A stretch of DNA of 64,000 nucleotides from Peristeroidobacter soli (GCF_004138485.1 NZ_RYEV01000003.1:1054001-1118000), one strand, 5' to 3'; shown: positions 52,334-61,722, counted from the stretch's first letter. Notes: generated by a model from the sequence alone, not told the origin. Translations and numbers: made by a program.

Positions 52334-52651
52334 ATGAGCAAGATTTACGTGGGCAATCTGCCCTTTTCCGCCGATGAAAATGCGGTCCGTGACCTGTTCG
52401 CGCAGCACGGCACCGTCGAGTCCGTGGCCCTGATCATGGACCGTGAAACCGGTCGTCCCCGCGGTTTCGGCTTCGTCGAGATGCCGCGTGCCGATGCGGC
52501 CCGTGCCATCCAGAACCTGAATGGCCATGACATGGGCGGCCGTCCGCTCAAGGTCAACGAGGCGCAGGACAAGCCCCGCGGTGGTGGCGGCGGCGGTGGC
52601 GGTGGCTACGGCGGCAACCGCGGCGGCGGTGGCGGCGGCGGTCGCTGGTAA
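52334..52651 (+). CDS. RRM-domain RNA-binding protein, glycine-rich tail
   Basis: 105 residues from ATG 52334 with a GGAG Shine-Dalgarno. One RNA recognition motif: RNP2 KIYVGNLPF at the start and RNP1 RPRGFGFVEM at about residues 40-49. The tail is almost pure glycine with single Tyr and Arg. It resembles the small cold-inducible RRM proteins of cyanobacteria and proteobacteria, which bind single-stranded RNA and act as chaperones. A strong hairpin follows 8 bp after the stop. Confidence 0.95.
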   Translation: MSKIYVGNLPFSADENAVRDLFAQHGTVESVALIMDRETGRPRGFGFVEMPRADAARAIQNLNGHDMGGRPLKVNEAQDKPRGGGGGGGGGYGGNRGGGGGGGRW

Positions 52652-52658
52652 TTTCGAT

Positions 52659-52687
52659 GCCCCACGACGCTCATGGCGTCGTGGGGC
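52659..52687 (+). terminator. Strong hairpin after RRM gene
   Basis: A perfect 12-bp stem (52659-52670 with 52676-52687) with the loop TCATG. There is no T-run, but the stability suggests a terminator or a 3' end protector. Confidence 0.75.
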
Positions 52688-52711
52688 GTTGCTTCGAAGT
52701 AAGGAGTTGCG

Positions 52712-52948
52712 ATGAAAGCTACCGGCGCCACAGAGGCCTGGCTCGAAGTGCCGTTCGTGCGCAGCTCCGTGACGCCTATTGCTGCACCCGAAGGCTGCGA
52801 AGGAACGTGGCACAAATATGTGATCTCCCAGGGCGACAACGAGATCACCGGCCTGCGCGCGGGGACCCTGACTGAGGTCATGCAGCACGTCGACGGCCTG
52901 ACCGAGCGGTTGAACGAACGCCGGGTCGGCAAGCAAAAACACAAATAG
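52712..52948 (+). CDS. Small conserved protein of unknown function
   Basis: 78 residues with AAGGAG at 5 nt from the ATG, so translation is well supported. The sequence has no membrane segment: EGTWHKYVISQGDNEITGLR is its central part, and the C-terminus is basic (RRVGKQKHK). I do not recognise a named family. It follows the RRM gene by 60 bp and may share its transcript through leaky termination. Confidence 0.65.
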   Translation: MKATGATEAWLEVPFVRSSVTPIAAPEGCEGTWHKYVISQGDNEITGLRAGTLTEVMQHVDGLTERLNERRVGKQKHK

Positions 52949-52994
52949 CCCCGTCTTCTTGCCGCCATCGCGGGCCCGCGACTACAGTCGCGCC

Positions 52995-54140
52995 ATGCAT
53001 GCGATGGAAACGCTCAAATACCTGTTGATTCCACTGCGCGGCGCCGCGCTCGTGCTGATCGTTGTCTTCAGCCTGCTGTTGCTGCTGGCAGCGCAAGGCG
53101 GCTTGCTGGGTGTGCCGCTGGCGTTGCTGGTGCTTTCCTGGTTTTCCAAGTACGGGTTCGTCTTGCTGGATAAGGTCGCGGACGGCGTGAACGAGCCGCC
53201 GGTGCTTGCCATCGAGATGCTGAATCCTGCCAACGAGTCGCGGCCGCTGGGATTGCTGGCCATCGTCGGTCTCTTCTATGTCATCACCGGCCTGCTGCAA
53301 TCCACCTTGGGGCACGAAGCGGTCACGGCGATTCGCGCGCTCGGTCTGTTGCTGTTGCCCGCGATCATCATGATGCAGGTGATGGAAGGCTTCTTCGATT
53401 CGTTGAATCCCATCAGCCTGCTGCAGATCGTCGTGCGGGTGCCTGACAGCTATGCCTTGATTCTCGCGTTGCTGGGTGGCGCATGGTGGCTGGCGAGCGC
53501 GCTCGTTACCTGGTTGCCGGAGGCAGAGTTACCGTTCTCCATTGCGATTCCGTTCGCCGATGTATTGCGTGTCGCGATTCTGATGTACGCGTGGCTGGCG
53601 TCGTTCGCCATGATCGGCGGCGTTTTGTATGTCCGCCGCGCCGAGCTCGGCTTCGAGCCCGCGCACACGCCGGAGCGTGCGGCGGAAAAGGCGGAGCGTG
53701 AACGGCAGCGTGAGATCGACCTGCTCATCGATCGTATCTTCGCCGAGTGGCGCGGTGGTGCGTATGGCAATGCGTGGCGGACCATCGAGAGGCATTTGGC
53801 CGGGAGCGCGCGGCCCGGTGACGAGTTACAAATGTTGTTTCAACGCGCGTCGCAGTGGCCCGATCAGCGGCTCGCTCATCGGTTGGCTCAAGAACTGATT
53901 CCACAATTGCTGGCTGCTCGCCGTACCGGCGATGCGTTGAAGGTCGCGAGATCGCAGCTGAAGTCGGATGTGAGTTTCCGGCCGATCAAAAGCGAAGACA
54001 CCATCAAACTGATCGAGCTCGCCCGCGACGGCGGCGATCGCCAGACAGCTCGCATGCTGCTGGCGGGCTTCGCCGAGCGATACGAAGACGACGTCGCTCG
54101 CCGCATCGCTGGCCAGTTGGCGCAGCAGTTGGAACGGTGA
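52995..54140 (+). CDS. Multi-spanning membrane protein with cytoplasmic helical tail
   Basis: 381 residues from ATG 52995 (or 53004). Residues 1-215 hold about five to six membrane segments with a DUF4013-like feel; residues ~220-381 form a soluble charged helical region (ERAAEKAERERQREIDLLID), with TPR-like pairs such as GDALKVARSQL and GDRQTARMLLAGF. No catalytic motif is visible. The DUF167 gene follows 6 bp later, so they may be co-transcribed. Confidence 0.7.
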   Translation: MHAMETLKYLLIPLRGAALVLIVVFSLLLLLAAQGGLLGVPLALLVLSWFSKYGFVLLDKVADGVNEPPVLAIEMLNPANESRPLGLLAIVGLFYVITGLLQSTLGHEAVTAIRALGLLLLPAIIMMQVMEGFFDSLNPISLLQIVVRVPDSYALILALLGGAWWLASALVTWLPEAELPFSIAIPFADVLRVAILMYAWLASFAMIGGVLYVRRAELGFEPAHTPERAAEKAERERQREIDLLIDRIFAEWRGGAYGNAWRTIERHLAGSARPGDELQMLFQRASQWPDQRLAHRLAQELIPQLLAARRTGDALKVARSQLKSDVSFRPIKSEDTIKLIELARDGGDRQTARMLLAGFAERYEDDVARRIAGQLAQQLER

Positions 54141-54146
54141 GCTTCG

Positions 54147-54416
54147 ATGGCCGATTCAGCGCGCATCCATGTATATGTTCAACCGCGGGCTAGCAAGACC
54201 GCTGTCGTCGGGATGCACGACGGCGCCGTAAAGATCAGACTTGCGGCACCGCCGGTGGATGGAGCTGCCAACGCCGCGCTGGTTGAATTCGTCGCGGAGC
54301 AGGTTGGAGTCGCGAAGTCGCGAGTGAGGATTACTGCCGGGTTGACGAGTCGTCGCAAAACGGTTGAAGTCGATGGTGTGACGGCGGAGCAACTTGCTCG
54401 CGCGTTGTCCATTTGA
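54147..54416 (+). CDS. DUF167 (YggU) family protein
   Basis: 89 residues, typical length. RIHVYVQPRASKTAVVG and IRLAAPPVDGAANAALVEFVA are the conserved family blocks. Structures of relatives are small alpha/beta proteins of unknown role. It follows the membrane protein gene closely. Confidence 0.93.
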   Translation: MADSARIHVYVQPRASKTAVVGMHDGAVKIRLAAPPVDGAANAALVEFVAEQVGVAKSRVRITAGLTSRRKTVEVDGVTAEQLARALSI

Positions 54417-54430
54417 TCGGAGGAGCCGCC

Positions 54431-54671
54431 ATGCCGCTCGATTTCGAAGGTAGTTACATCGAGAGATCGGCGCTCGTCATCATGCACTACCAGGCCGACG
54501 TCTTTACCATCTGGCATCAGTACGACTGGCGTCGTTCTCTCGAGCGTCACGTGGACCAGCGATGCGGATTATGACGTGCGTCTCGTAAAGGATTGTTGCT
54601 ATGACCCGGATCAGGCGGCGCATGAGGCGCTGTTTCGAAGCGGGTTCGGTGGGCGGGTGCAGGTGATCTAG
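54431..54671 (+). pseudogene. Isochorismatase-like cysteine hydrolase remnant
   Basis: A strong GGAGG precedes ATG 54431, and the first codons read like the start of an isochorismatase-fold protein (RSALVIMHYQADVF). The frame then runs to a stop at ~54573. In a shifted frame, TSDADYDVRLVKDCCYDPDQ and then HEALFRSGFG, up to the TAG at 54669-54671, match the C-terminal end of the same family. The ~120 residues with the catalytic Cys are missing, so this is an internal deletion with frame loss. Confidence 0.6.
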
Positions 54672-54765
54672 CCGCTGCATTTGATTGAACGGCCACCATC
54701 TACGTATTGGCAATAGATGACCTGATCTGGCGAAGTCGCACCGATCGACGAGAGGGAAAGCGCCA

Positions 54766-56268
54766 ATGATCCCTCGGGCCTGGCCGCTGCTGATCGTTAT
54801 ATTGTGGTTTGCGAGCGCTGCGCATGTGAGCGTCAGCTTTGCGCAGAGCGCCGCCGATGTGCCCCAGCGTGGGCGGCTGATCGAGAATCCACCACAGCAG
54901 CTCGGGCTCTATTCGCCCTCCGATCTGATCTCCAATGTCACCGGCGGGACGATCTCCCGCTGGTTGCTTCGGCGTACGTTCACGCCGCAGTGCTCGGTCG
55001 TCGTGTATCACTTGCGATATGGAACGGTCGGCGGACAGGGAGAACCGACGACAGCTTCGGCTGCGCTCATGGTTCCAGCGGGTTCGAATCCGGCGTGCGT
55101 GAGTCCGCGGCCCATCGTGCTGTATGCCCATGGAAAGAGAAATCTCACGTTCTTCAACATGGCGGACCTATCGGGGAACAACTATGAAGGGCTGATCGTC
55201 GCGCTGGCGCTGGCGGGCGACGGTTACATCGTCGTTGCGCCGAACTACGCGGGCTATGACACATCCACGCTCGGCTATCACCCGTTCATGAACGCAGACC
55301 AGCAGTCCGCCGACATGATGGATGCGCTCGCTGCCGCGCGTGCCGCGTTGCCGTCGACGAGTGTTGCCGACAATCAAAAGCTGTTTATCACGGGCTACTC
55401 GGAAGGCGGCTACGTCGCGATGGCTACGCATCGCGCTTTGCAAGCAGCGGGCGTTCCGGTTACTGCATCCGCGCCAATGTCGGGACCTTATGCGCTCGTG
55501 GCGTTTTCCGATGCCATGTTCATGGGGCAGGTCGGCAGGGGCGCGGTGGAAGAGGTGTTGATGCTGGCATCGAGCTACCAGCATGCATACGGAAACATTG
55601 ATTCAACGGTGGGAATGTTTGAAGCGAAGTATGCGTCGGCCGCGACGCTGCTGCCCGGCCTGATTGGTCCCGGCACGCTCGTCGCGCAGGGACTGATGCC
55701 GGAAAGTGCCGTCTTTAGCAACGCCCCGCCGCTTCCCGAGCTCGCCTGGATGACTCCGGCCACCTCGCCCGGAAAGTTGGCCTCCGTGTTCGCTCAAGGA
55801 TTCGGCACGGACAATCTGATCACAAACGACTATCGGCTGCGCTACTTGCAGGATGCGTTCTCGGCACCGGACGGTGGCTATCCGAACACGACGACAGGTT
55901 TGCCGCCTGACGCTCCAGCGAACCTGCTGCGACAGGCGCTAAAGCGGAACGACTTACGCAACTGGGTACCGATGTCGCCGATGCTTCTATGCGCTGGCGA
56001 CGAGGATCCGGTGGTGTTCTATCTCAATACACAGCTGATGGAAGGTTACTGGGCCGTCACTGCGCCTGAAAGCCCAGTCACCGTTCTGGACATCGACGCA
56101 CCGCCCTCGCACGACGGCCCCTATAAGCATCTCAGAAGAAGCTTCGCAGACACGAAGTCGCTGATGAAATGGATCGAAGGCCGATCCGCGGTCGTCGAGG
56201 ATTATCACGACGTGCTCGTGCCGGCGTTCTGTCTGCAAGCGAGCAAGTCGTTCTTCGACGGATTCTGA
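54766..56268 (+). CDS. Secreted alpha/beta hydrolase (lipase-like)
   Basis: 500 residues with a signal peptide (LLIVILWFASAAHVSVSFAQ). The alpha/beta-hydrolase core has the oxyanion region IVLYAHGKRN, the nucleophile elbow FITGYSEGGYVAM (G-x-S-x-G), an Asp in LLCAGDEDPVVFY and a likely catalytic His in PSHDGPYKHL. The arrangement resembles secretory lipases/esterases. Cysteines PQCSV, PACVSP, LLCAG and AFCLQ suggest disulfides in the periplasm. It has no operon partner. Confidence 0.85.
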   Translation: MIPRAWPLLIVILWFASAAHVSVSFAQSAADVPQRGRLIENPPQQLGLYSPSDLISNVTGGTISRWLLRRTFTPQCSVVVYHLRYGTVGGQGEPTTASAALMVPAGSNPACVSPRPIVLYAHGKRNLTFFNMADLSGNNYEGLIVALALAGDGYIVVAPNYAGYDTSTLGYHPFMNADQQSADMMDALAAARAALPSTSVADNQKLFITGYSEGGYVAMATHRALQAAGVPVTASAPMSGPYALVAFSDAMFMGQVGRGAVEEVLMLASSYQHAYGNIDSTVGMFEAKYASAATLLPGLIGPGTLVAQGLMPESAVFSNAPPLPELAWMTPATSPGKLASVFAQGFGTDNLITNDYRLRYLQDAFSAPDGGYPNTTTGLPPDAPANLLRQALKRNDLRNWVPMSPMLLCAGDEDPVVFYLNTQLMEGYWAVTAPESPVTVLDIDAPPSHDGPYKHLRRSFADTKSLMKWIEGRSAVVEDYHDVLVPAFCLQASKSFFDGF

Positions 56269-56281
56269 AAAGGCGGGCGAG

Positions 56282-57481
56282 TTACATCGAACTCACGGCC
56301 AGTCGCGCCATCGATGCGGCCACGCAGCCGGCGACCACGACAAGAACCGGTGCGCGCGTGGCAGTCAGCACCACGAATGCAATCGCCGCGATCGCAATGT
56401 CGGTCCGCTCATGCACGGCGCTGGTCCAGACGGGATTGTAGAGTGCGGCTGCCAGAAGACCGACCACGGCCGCGTTGACGCCGGCGATTGCGTTGGCGGC
56501 GCCGGGTGTTCGGCCAATGGAGTGCCAGAAGGGCAGCATGCCCGCCATCAGCAGCAGGCCGGGCAAAAAAATGGCGAGCAGGCTCACCGTTGCGCCCGTC
56601 AGATCATCGACCTGCTCGATGCGTGCGCCTAAGAAAGCAGCGAGCGAGAACATCGGCCCCGGCACTGCTTGGGCTGCGCCGTAGCCTGCAAGAAAATCGT
56701 CGGCATGGACCCAGCCCGGATCGACCACCGCTTCCTGTAACAACGGCAACACGACGTGACCGCCGCCGAAGACGAGTGCGCCGGTTCGATAGAAGGCGGC
56801 GGCTATCGCGGCGAGCGGCGATACATCGGCGGGCAGAACGAGCGATGTCACAAGAAGCGCTGCGCAGATGACGATCAGGATCAGGCCAGTGCGTGGCCCG
56901 TAGCTGGGCCGGAGATTCGCGCCGTCGGTTCCGCCCGAGCCGCGACAAAACAATAGCCCGGCCACGGCGCCACCGACGATCACGATCAATTGAAGAAAGG
57001 CGGTGCTGTCGAGGATGGCGATCGTCGCCGCTGCAATGGCGATGAGTCTGCGCTTCAGGTCAGGCGTCAGTCGCTGCGCCATCGTCAGCACACCCTGCGC
57101 GACGACCGCGACTGCAAGCAACTTCAAGCCATGGATAGCCGCTTGACCATATGGTTCGTGCAGCAGCGGGATGGCCCGTGCAAACGCGAGCAACAACAGC
57201 ACCGACGGCAACGTGAATGCCACGAACGCAGCAATGCCACCCATCCAACCCGCACGCAACAGGCCGAGGGAGAAACCGACCTGACTGCTGGCCGGGCCCG
57301 GCAGAAACTGGCCCAACGCGACCAGCTGCGCGTACTGCGCCTCATCGACCCAGCGGCGCTTCGTGACGATCTCGCGGTGAAAGTAACCGAGATGCGCGAT
57401 CGGTCCGCCGAATGAAGTCAGGCCCAGCTTCAAGAATGTTTTGAAAACCTCGGGCCAGTCGGCGGGGTGAGGGTTTGTCAT
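56282..57481 (-). CDS. chrA: Chromate transporter, long-chain ChrA
   Basis: 399 residues, two CHR domains. FLKLGLTSFGGPIAHLGYFHRE begins the first, with QFLPGPASSQVGFSLGLLRAG its signature; the second has GALVFGGGHVVLPLLQEAVV and GYGAAQAVPGPMFSLAAFLG. Members expel chromate, driven by the proton gradient. It is convergent with the secreted hydrolase and monocistronic, with no ChrB regulator present. Confidence 0.95.
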   Translation of the reverse strand: MTNPHPADWPEVFKTFLKLGLTSFGGPIAHLGYFHREIVTKRRWVDEAQYAQLVALGQFLPGPASSQVGFSLGLLRAGWMGGIAAFVAFTLPSVLLLLAFARAIPLLHEPYGQAAIHGLKLLAVAVVAQGVLTMAQRLTPDLKRRLIAIAAATIAILDSTAFLQLIVIVGGAVAGLLFCRGSGGTDGANLRPSYGPRTGLILIVICAALLVTSLVLPADVSPLAAIAAAFYRTGALVFGGGHVVLPLLQEAVVDPGWVHADDFLAGYGAAQAVPGPMFSLAAFLGARIEQVDDLTGATVSLLAIFLPGLLLMAGMLPFWHSIGRTPGAANAIAGVNAAVVGLLAAALYNPVWTSAVHERTDIAIAAIAFVVLTATRAPVLVVVAGCVAASMARLAVSSM

Positions 57482-57596
57482 TCAGGTGTGACTCGCGCCG
57501 GCGTCGGGCTCATGAGCTGCATCATAGCCCAGGTCAACCAGAAACGAGCTCGCGCGTTACATCCCGTACTGTTCAATGTGCTGGGAATGCCAACCG

Positions 57597-58649
57597 ATGC
57601 GATGCCTACTTCTTTCAGTATTCATGTTACTCAGCGCGTGTGGCGGCGGTGGAGACGAGCCATCGGTGCCCGATGCATTCGCCCAAGTCGACAGCGCGGC
57701 ACGCGCGGCTTACGTCGAGCACGGCGTGCCGATGGGGCTCGCGGTCTACAAGGCCGATGGCACCAAGGTATTCGAGCGTATGTACGGCGACTTCGCGCCG
57801 GACCGTCGTGTGGCCATTGCGTCCGCGTCCAAGCTCGTGGCGGGTGTCACGCTGTTTCGTCTCATCGATGAAGGCTATTTGTCGCTCGATTCGACGACCG
57901 CTGAGGTGCTGGGCTGGACGGGAACGAAAGGTGAGATCACGCTGCGTCATCTGCTTTCTTTTACGTCGGGCCTCGAACCTGAGAACGCCTGCACCGTTCA
58001 ACCGGGCATCACGCTCGCCGACTGCGTGGATCAAATAGCCCAGGGCGATCTGCTCGCTCCGCCCGGTACGCGCTTCGATTACGGCAGCACGCACTTGCAT
58101 GTCGCGGCTCGCATGGCGGAGGTTGCTGTAGGCGCAGAATGGAACGCTATCTACGAGCAGCAACTCCGCCTGCCGCTGCAGCTCTCGCCGGAGTTCGTCT
58201 ATTACTCCGCACCTCGCCAGGTCATCGGAGCAAATCCAATCAACCCGCTCATCGCCGGCGGCATGCGCGCATCGATGAACGATTACGCGAATGTTCTGCG
58301 CTTCGTTTACGACAAGGGACGATGGCAGGGTGCGCAACTGCTTGCGCCCGGCATCTTCGACCAGCAAACCATGGAGCCTTATCCCAATGTGATCATCGGC
58401 AGTACACCGAGCGCACTCAACGCACGCTATGGGCTCACTGCGTGGCTCGAGTGTGCTACGCCCGCCACGGGATGCTCGACGATCTCTTCACCGGGTGCGT
58501 TCGGATTCACGCCATGGCTGGATCGCGCGACCGGCTACTACGCCATCCTCGGCATGGAGCTGGACGACCTTCGCGCCGATCGCGGCATCGGCCCGCTGAT
58601 CCAGCAGACGCTGAAGCCGCTGATCGTGGAGGCTGTTACCGGGCATTAG
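57597..58649 (+). CDS. Serine hydrolase, beta-lactamase class C fold, lipoprotein
   Basis: About 350 residues from ATG 57597, giving a lipoprotein signal (MRCLLLSVFMLLSACGGGG). The penicillin-binding motif SASK (S-x-x-K) carries the nucleophile; the Tyr motif reads DYGSTHL in place of the usual Y-x-N, and no KTG box is obvious. GLEPENACTV and LADCVDQI may form a disulfide. Likely an esterase or D-aminopeptidase-like hydrolase of the periplasm rather than a beta-lactamase. Monocistronic. Confidence 0.85.
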   Translation: MRCLLLSVFMLLSACGGGGDEPSVPDAFAQVDSAARAAYVEHGVPMGLAVYKADGTKVFERMYGDFAPDRRVAIASASKLVAGVTLFRLIDEGYLSLDSTTAEVLGWTGTKGEITLRHLLSFTSGLEPENACTVQPGITLADCVDQIAQGDLLAPPGTRFDYGSTHLHVAARMAEVAVGAEWNAIYEQQLRLPLQLSPEFVYYSAPRQVIGANPINPLIAGGMRASMNDYANVLRFVYDKGRWQGAQLLAPGIFDQQTMEPYPNVIIGSTPSALNARYGLTAWLECATPATGCSTISSPGAFGFTPWLDRATGYYAILGMELDDLRADRGIGPLIQQTLKPLIVEAVTGH

Positions 58650-58741
58650 TGCTCACTCCGGGCGTTGCCGAGCCTTGCTTGCGTCCCTGAGTTCCTTGGC
58701 CTACTGTGCCGTCCGTCACGCGGTAGAGCCCAAAGACAGCT

Positions 58742-59287
58742 ATGAACCACGCATCGCATTTTCAGTTGCTTGCCGAGTACAACCGCTGGATGAATCGCTC
58801 TGTGTTCGCCGCAGCCGCCAAACTCCCCGCGGATGAAGTCACGGCGGACAAAGGTGCATTCTTCGGTTCGATATTGGGCACACTGAATCACCTGGCGGTG
58901 GCAGACACCATCTGGCTCAAGCGTTTCTCAACGCATGCGTCCTGCGGGACCTCTCTGCAGTCGATGAGCGACGTGCCATACCCGGCGCGGCTCGACCAGA
59001 CATTGTTTGCTGATTTGAGCTCGCTGCAAGGCTATCGCGAACGGCTGGATGAGTTGATCATCCAATTCGTTGCAGCGCTGGAAGACGATGCTTTGGACCA
59101 GCCTCTGATCTTCTCCAGCTTGAAGGGCGCGAAGGCCGCCCGCAATTTTCGCGCCGTGCTCATGCACTTCTTCAATCACCAAACGCACCATCGGGGTCAG
59201 GTGACTACGCTGCTCTTTCAGGCGGGGGTGGATCCAGGATCGACGGATTTGTTGGTGTTGGTTCCGGCGGAGGAGGTTGGCGGTTGA
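58742..59287 (+). CDS. DinB-family protein
   Basis: 181 residues forming a four-helix bundle. The three metal-binding histidines are visible: LGTLNHLAVAD and FFNHQTHHRGQVT. Members include thiol-dependent S-transferases and DNA damage-inducible proteins; the specific role is unknown. Confidence 0.93.
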   Translation: MNHASHFQLLAEYNRWMNRSVFAAAAKLPADEVTADKGAFFGSILGTLNHLAVADTIWLKRFSTHASCGTSLQSMSDVPYPARLDQTLFADLSSLQGYRERLDELIIQFVAALEDDALDQPLIFSSLKGAKAARNFRAVLMHFFNHQTHHRGQVTTLLFQAGVDPGSTDLLVLVPAEEVGG

Positions 59288-59415
59288 GGGGGCTACTTTT
59301 GGTCAGGAGCGGAAATTCGAATGTCAGCGGGCGATTTGATTGAGACTGATGTTATATACAGTTCGTCAAGATTGAGATAATCTGCTGCCAGCACGAATCA
59401 TCTCGCTGGTGCCCC

Positions 59416-60807
59416 ATGAAAGCATTCCTTGCCGACGATGACTGCCACGCACGCGTCGCGCGTACCGAGGAAACACGAGCCATCGGGGATCAGATCACCG
59501 AACTCTCCGGCCACATCAACGCCGCCACCTATCGCTTGCTAACTCTCATCGCGGAGTTCGATCGTCGATCCGGCTGGAACGACGGCGCCACGCAATCGTG
59601 TGCGCACTGGCTGAACTGGAAGTGCGGCATCAGCTTCTGCGCAGCGCGCGAGAAAGTGAGAACGGCGCGCGCGCTGGAGAACCTTCCGAAGATTTCCGCG
59701 GCGATGGAGCGCGGCGAGCTCAGCTACTCGAAGGTGCGCGAACTAACGCGCGTAGCCTGCCCGGCCACCGAAGACTACCTGTTAACGATAGCCATCCACG
59801 GTACTGCTCACCACGTTGAGCAACTCGTTCGTTACTACCGCCACGCCAAAGAAGCCGAGGAGTTGACCCGTGAAGCACGACAGCAGAAAGATCGCGCGCT
59901 CCAGTACTTCTACGATCATGACGGGTCGCTGATCATCAAAGCTCGCTTGCCCGCCCAGTCTGGCGCGCTTTTCATGAAGGCGATCGACCAGGCCGTCGAC
60001 GATCTATGGGAGACCGAGCCGGAGCCGGTGGAGGCAGAAACTCCAGCTGGAACGCCGAATGTTAAATTCCTGCCAACGCGGACCCGGCGTGCGGATGCGC
60101 TGGAACTGCTGGCCGAGAGTTTCCTTCAGAACGGCGCCGCGACGTTGAGCGGCGGCGACCGGCAGCAGATCGTCGTGCACGTCGACATGGAAACATTGCG
60201 GACCGGCTGTGCGGGCCGCTGCGAAATCGAGCACGGCACACACATCGCCGCCGAAACTGCACGACGTCTCGCATGCGATGCAAGCGTCGTCGGCATCGTA
60301 GAAGACGAGCAAGGTGAGCCGCTCAACGTCGGCCGCAAGACGAGAAGCGTACCGCCGGCCCTGCAACGCGCGCTCCGCTCCCGCGATAAAGGCTGCCGGT
60401 TCCCCGGTTGCTGCAACACCCGCTACACCGACGCACACCACATTCATCACTGGGCACGCGGCGGCGAAACAAAGCTATCCAACCTCGTTACGTTGTGCAG
60501 GTTTCACCACCGCGCCGCGCACGAGGGTAAGGTCGAAATCCATGTACTGGACGACGGCGCGATTCGTTTCCTACGCCCGAACGGCGAGAGCTTCGACAGC
60601 ATCGCGCCGGGCCACAGCCACCCGATGAGCGACTGGCGCGAGCTGCCTCGACATCATGATGAGCAAGGCATCACCATCAATGCCCGCACAGCCGTCACGC
60701 GCTGGGATGGCGGCCCGATGGATTTCGGCATGGCGGTTGACGGCCTGCTGTACCGAACTCGGGCGGCGAGGAATCCTCCACGTGGAGGATTGTCGGTCGG
60801 CGGGTGA
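59416..60807 (+). CDS. DUF222/HNH endonuclease (13E12-like)
   Basis: 463 residues. The first ~300 form the DUF222 region (GELSYSKVRELTRVA, QSGALFMKAIDQAVDDL). An HNH nuclease domain follows: CRFPGCCNTRYTDAHHIHHW, then GGETKLSNLVTLCRFHHRAAHEG. Such genes occur in multiple copies and behave like selfish endonucleases; whether this one is active is unknown. The upstream 128 bp are AT-rich compared with the rest (TTGATT...TATACA), probably its promoter. The last codons contain a 20-bp palindrome. Confidence 0.9.
   Translation: MKAFLADDDCHARVARTEETRAIGDQITELSGHINAATYRLLTLIAEFDRRSGWNDGATQSCAHWLNWKCGISFCAAREKVRTARALENLPKISAAMERGELSYSKVRELTRVACPATEDYLLTIAIHGTAHHVEQLVRYYRHAKEAEELTREARQQKDRALQYFYDHDGSLIIKARLPAQSGALFMKAIDQAVDDLWETEPEPVEAETPAGTPNVKFLPTRTRRADALELLAESFLQNGAATLSGGDRQQIVVHVDMETLRTGCAGRCEIEHGTHIAAETARRLACDASVVGIVEDEQGEPLNVGRKTRSVPPALQRALRSRDKGCRFPGCCNTRYTDAHHIHHWARGGETKLSNLVTLCRFHHRAAHEGKVEIHVLDDGAIRFLRPNGESFDSIAPGHSHPMSDWRELPRHHDEQGITINARTAVTRWDGGPMDFGMAVDGLLYRTRAARNPPRGGLSVGG
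60772..60791. repeat. 20-bp perfect palindrome at the end of the HNH gene
   Basis: AATCCTCCACGTGGAGGATT is fully self-complementary without a loop and lies within the last codons of the HNH gene. No T-run follows. It could be a binding or cleavage site rather than a terminator. Confidence 0.7.
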
Positions 60808-60846
60808 TCGCGTGGAGAAGGCAAAGAAGATGGGGCAGGACGGGAA

Positions 60847-61362
60847 TTAGGAGTGCGCCGTCCGGGCTGATGCCTGGGCACAGCATCGATGGGCCGGATG
60901 TTTCTTTGCAGGAGGGCTGCCCTCGGACCGAAAGCTGACATCTGCTTTATCCCACGGCCTACCGCCCCGGCGGCGACGCCCAAATCTCATGCCCATCAAG
61001 CCCACGGCGAGCAACGCCCACGTGCCCGGCTCCGGCACGTTGTGAATCGCAAACGTACCGAGCCAGTTGCTGCCGAAAGTGAGCTGGCTGTGAAACCAGT
61101 TGCCGTCCTGCAGGTAACCCGTGAGCCAGCCGTCGCTGTAGACGAGATCGCTGCCGTAGATATTGAAATTGACCCACTCATCGATGAAGAGTCCATCGCC
61201 GGCATTCGCATATCCGAACTGTCCGCCGGAGATATCGAGGGTGGAGAAGCCAGTCCAGCTGCCATAGTGACGCGAGTCTGAAAATGCCAGCAACCACTCA
61301 CCGTCGTAGGTGTCGAATACGCTGGCGTAGAGAACCGATGTGTATGGATGCGGCGAGCGGCC
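60847..61362 (-). pseudogene. PEP-CTERM protein remnant
   Basis: The C-terminal sorting signal is unmistakable: NVPEPGTWALLAVGLMGMRF followed by RRRR. The open frame begins right after a stop at 61363-61365 and has no ATG; the only possible starts are internal (TTG at 61291-61293). The signal peptide and most of the protein are missing, and after the Arg cluster the frame continues ~40 residues beyond the normal end. It is a 5'-truncated remnant whose end has also drifted. No exosortase gene is in the window. Confidence 0.6.
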
Positions 61363-61722
61363 CTAGATCACCGCCCGACTCACAATCCACTCTCCCAGCG
61401 TCCCCACCAGCGACATCACCAGCGCTCCGCCGAGCGCCCAGCCGAAGCTATCGACCTTCAGGTGATCCGTCAGCTTGTCCGTGATCACCAGCAGGATTGC
61501 GTTGATGATCCAGCGAGTGATGAAGGCGAGCAGCCAGGCGATGCCGAGGGTCGCGACCGTGAAGACTGCGAACAGCAGCCAGCCCAGAAGGAAGTTGAGC
61601 ACGCCGAAGATGGCGGCGACGAGCAGGGCGCTCTTGGGGCCTTTGACGTGGAAGCCGGGCAGGACGGCGGCCGTGACCCACACGGCCACGGACAGGATCA
61701 GCCAGGAGATGAGCAGTCTCAT
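61363..61722 (-). CDS. Phage-holin-like (YvlD/DUF360) membrane protein
   Basis: 119 residues from ATG 61722 (MRLLISWLILSVAVWVTAAV); the form starting at 61830 adds a Pro-rich tail. Four membrane segments, with VKGPKSALLVAAIFGVLNFLL characteristic of the family. These are chromosomal membrane proteins of unknown role, not phage holins in practice. It ends where the PEP-CTERM remnant begins. Confidence 0.85.
   Translation of the reverse strand: MRLLISWLILSVAVWVTAAVLPGFHVKGPKSALLVAAIFGVLNFLLGWLLFAVFTVATLGIAWLLAFITRWIINAILLVITDKLTDHLKVDSFGWALGGALVMSLVGTLGEWIVSRAVI

Noticed and set aside
55078-55095. tRNA-like T-loop GGTTCGAATCC
   Set aside because: Lies inside the secreted hydrolase gene; no acceptor or anticodon stem around it.
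60772-60791. Intrinsic terminator of the HNH gene
   Set aside because: Perfect palindrome without loop or T-run and located before the stop codon.
61363-61722. Prophage holin
   Set aside because: No other phage gene nearby; the family is a chromosomal membrane protein despite its name.
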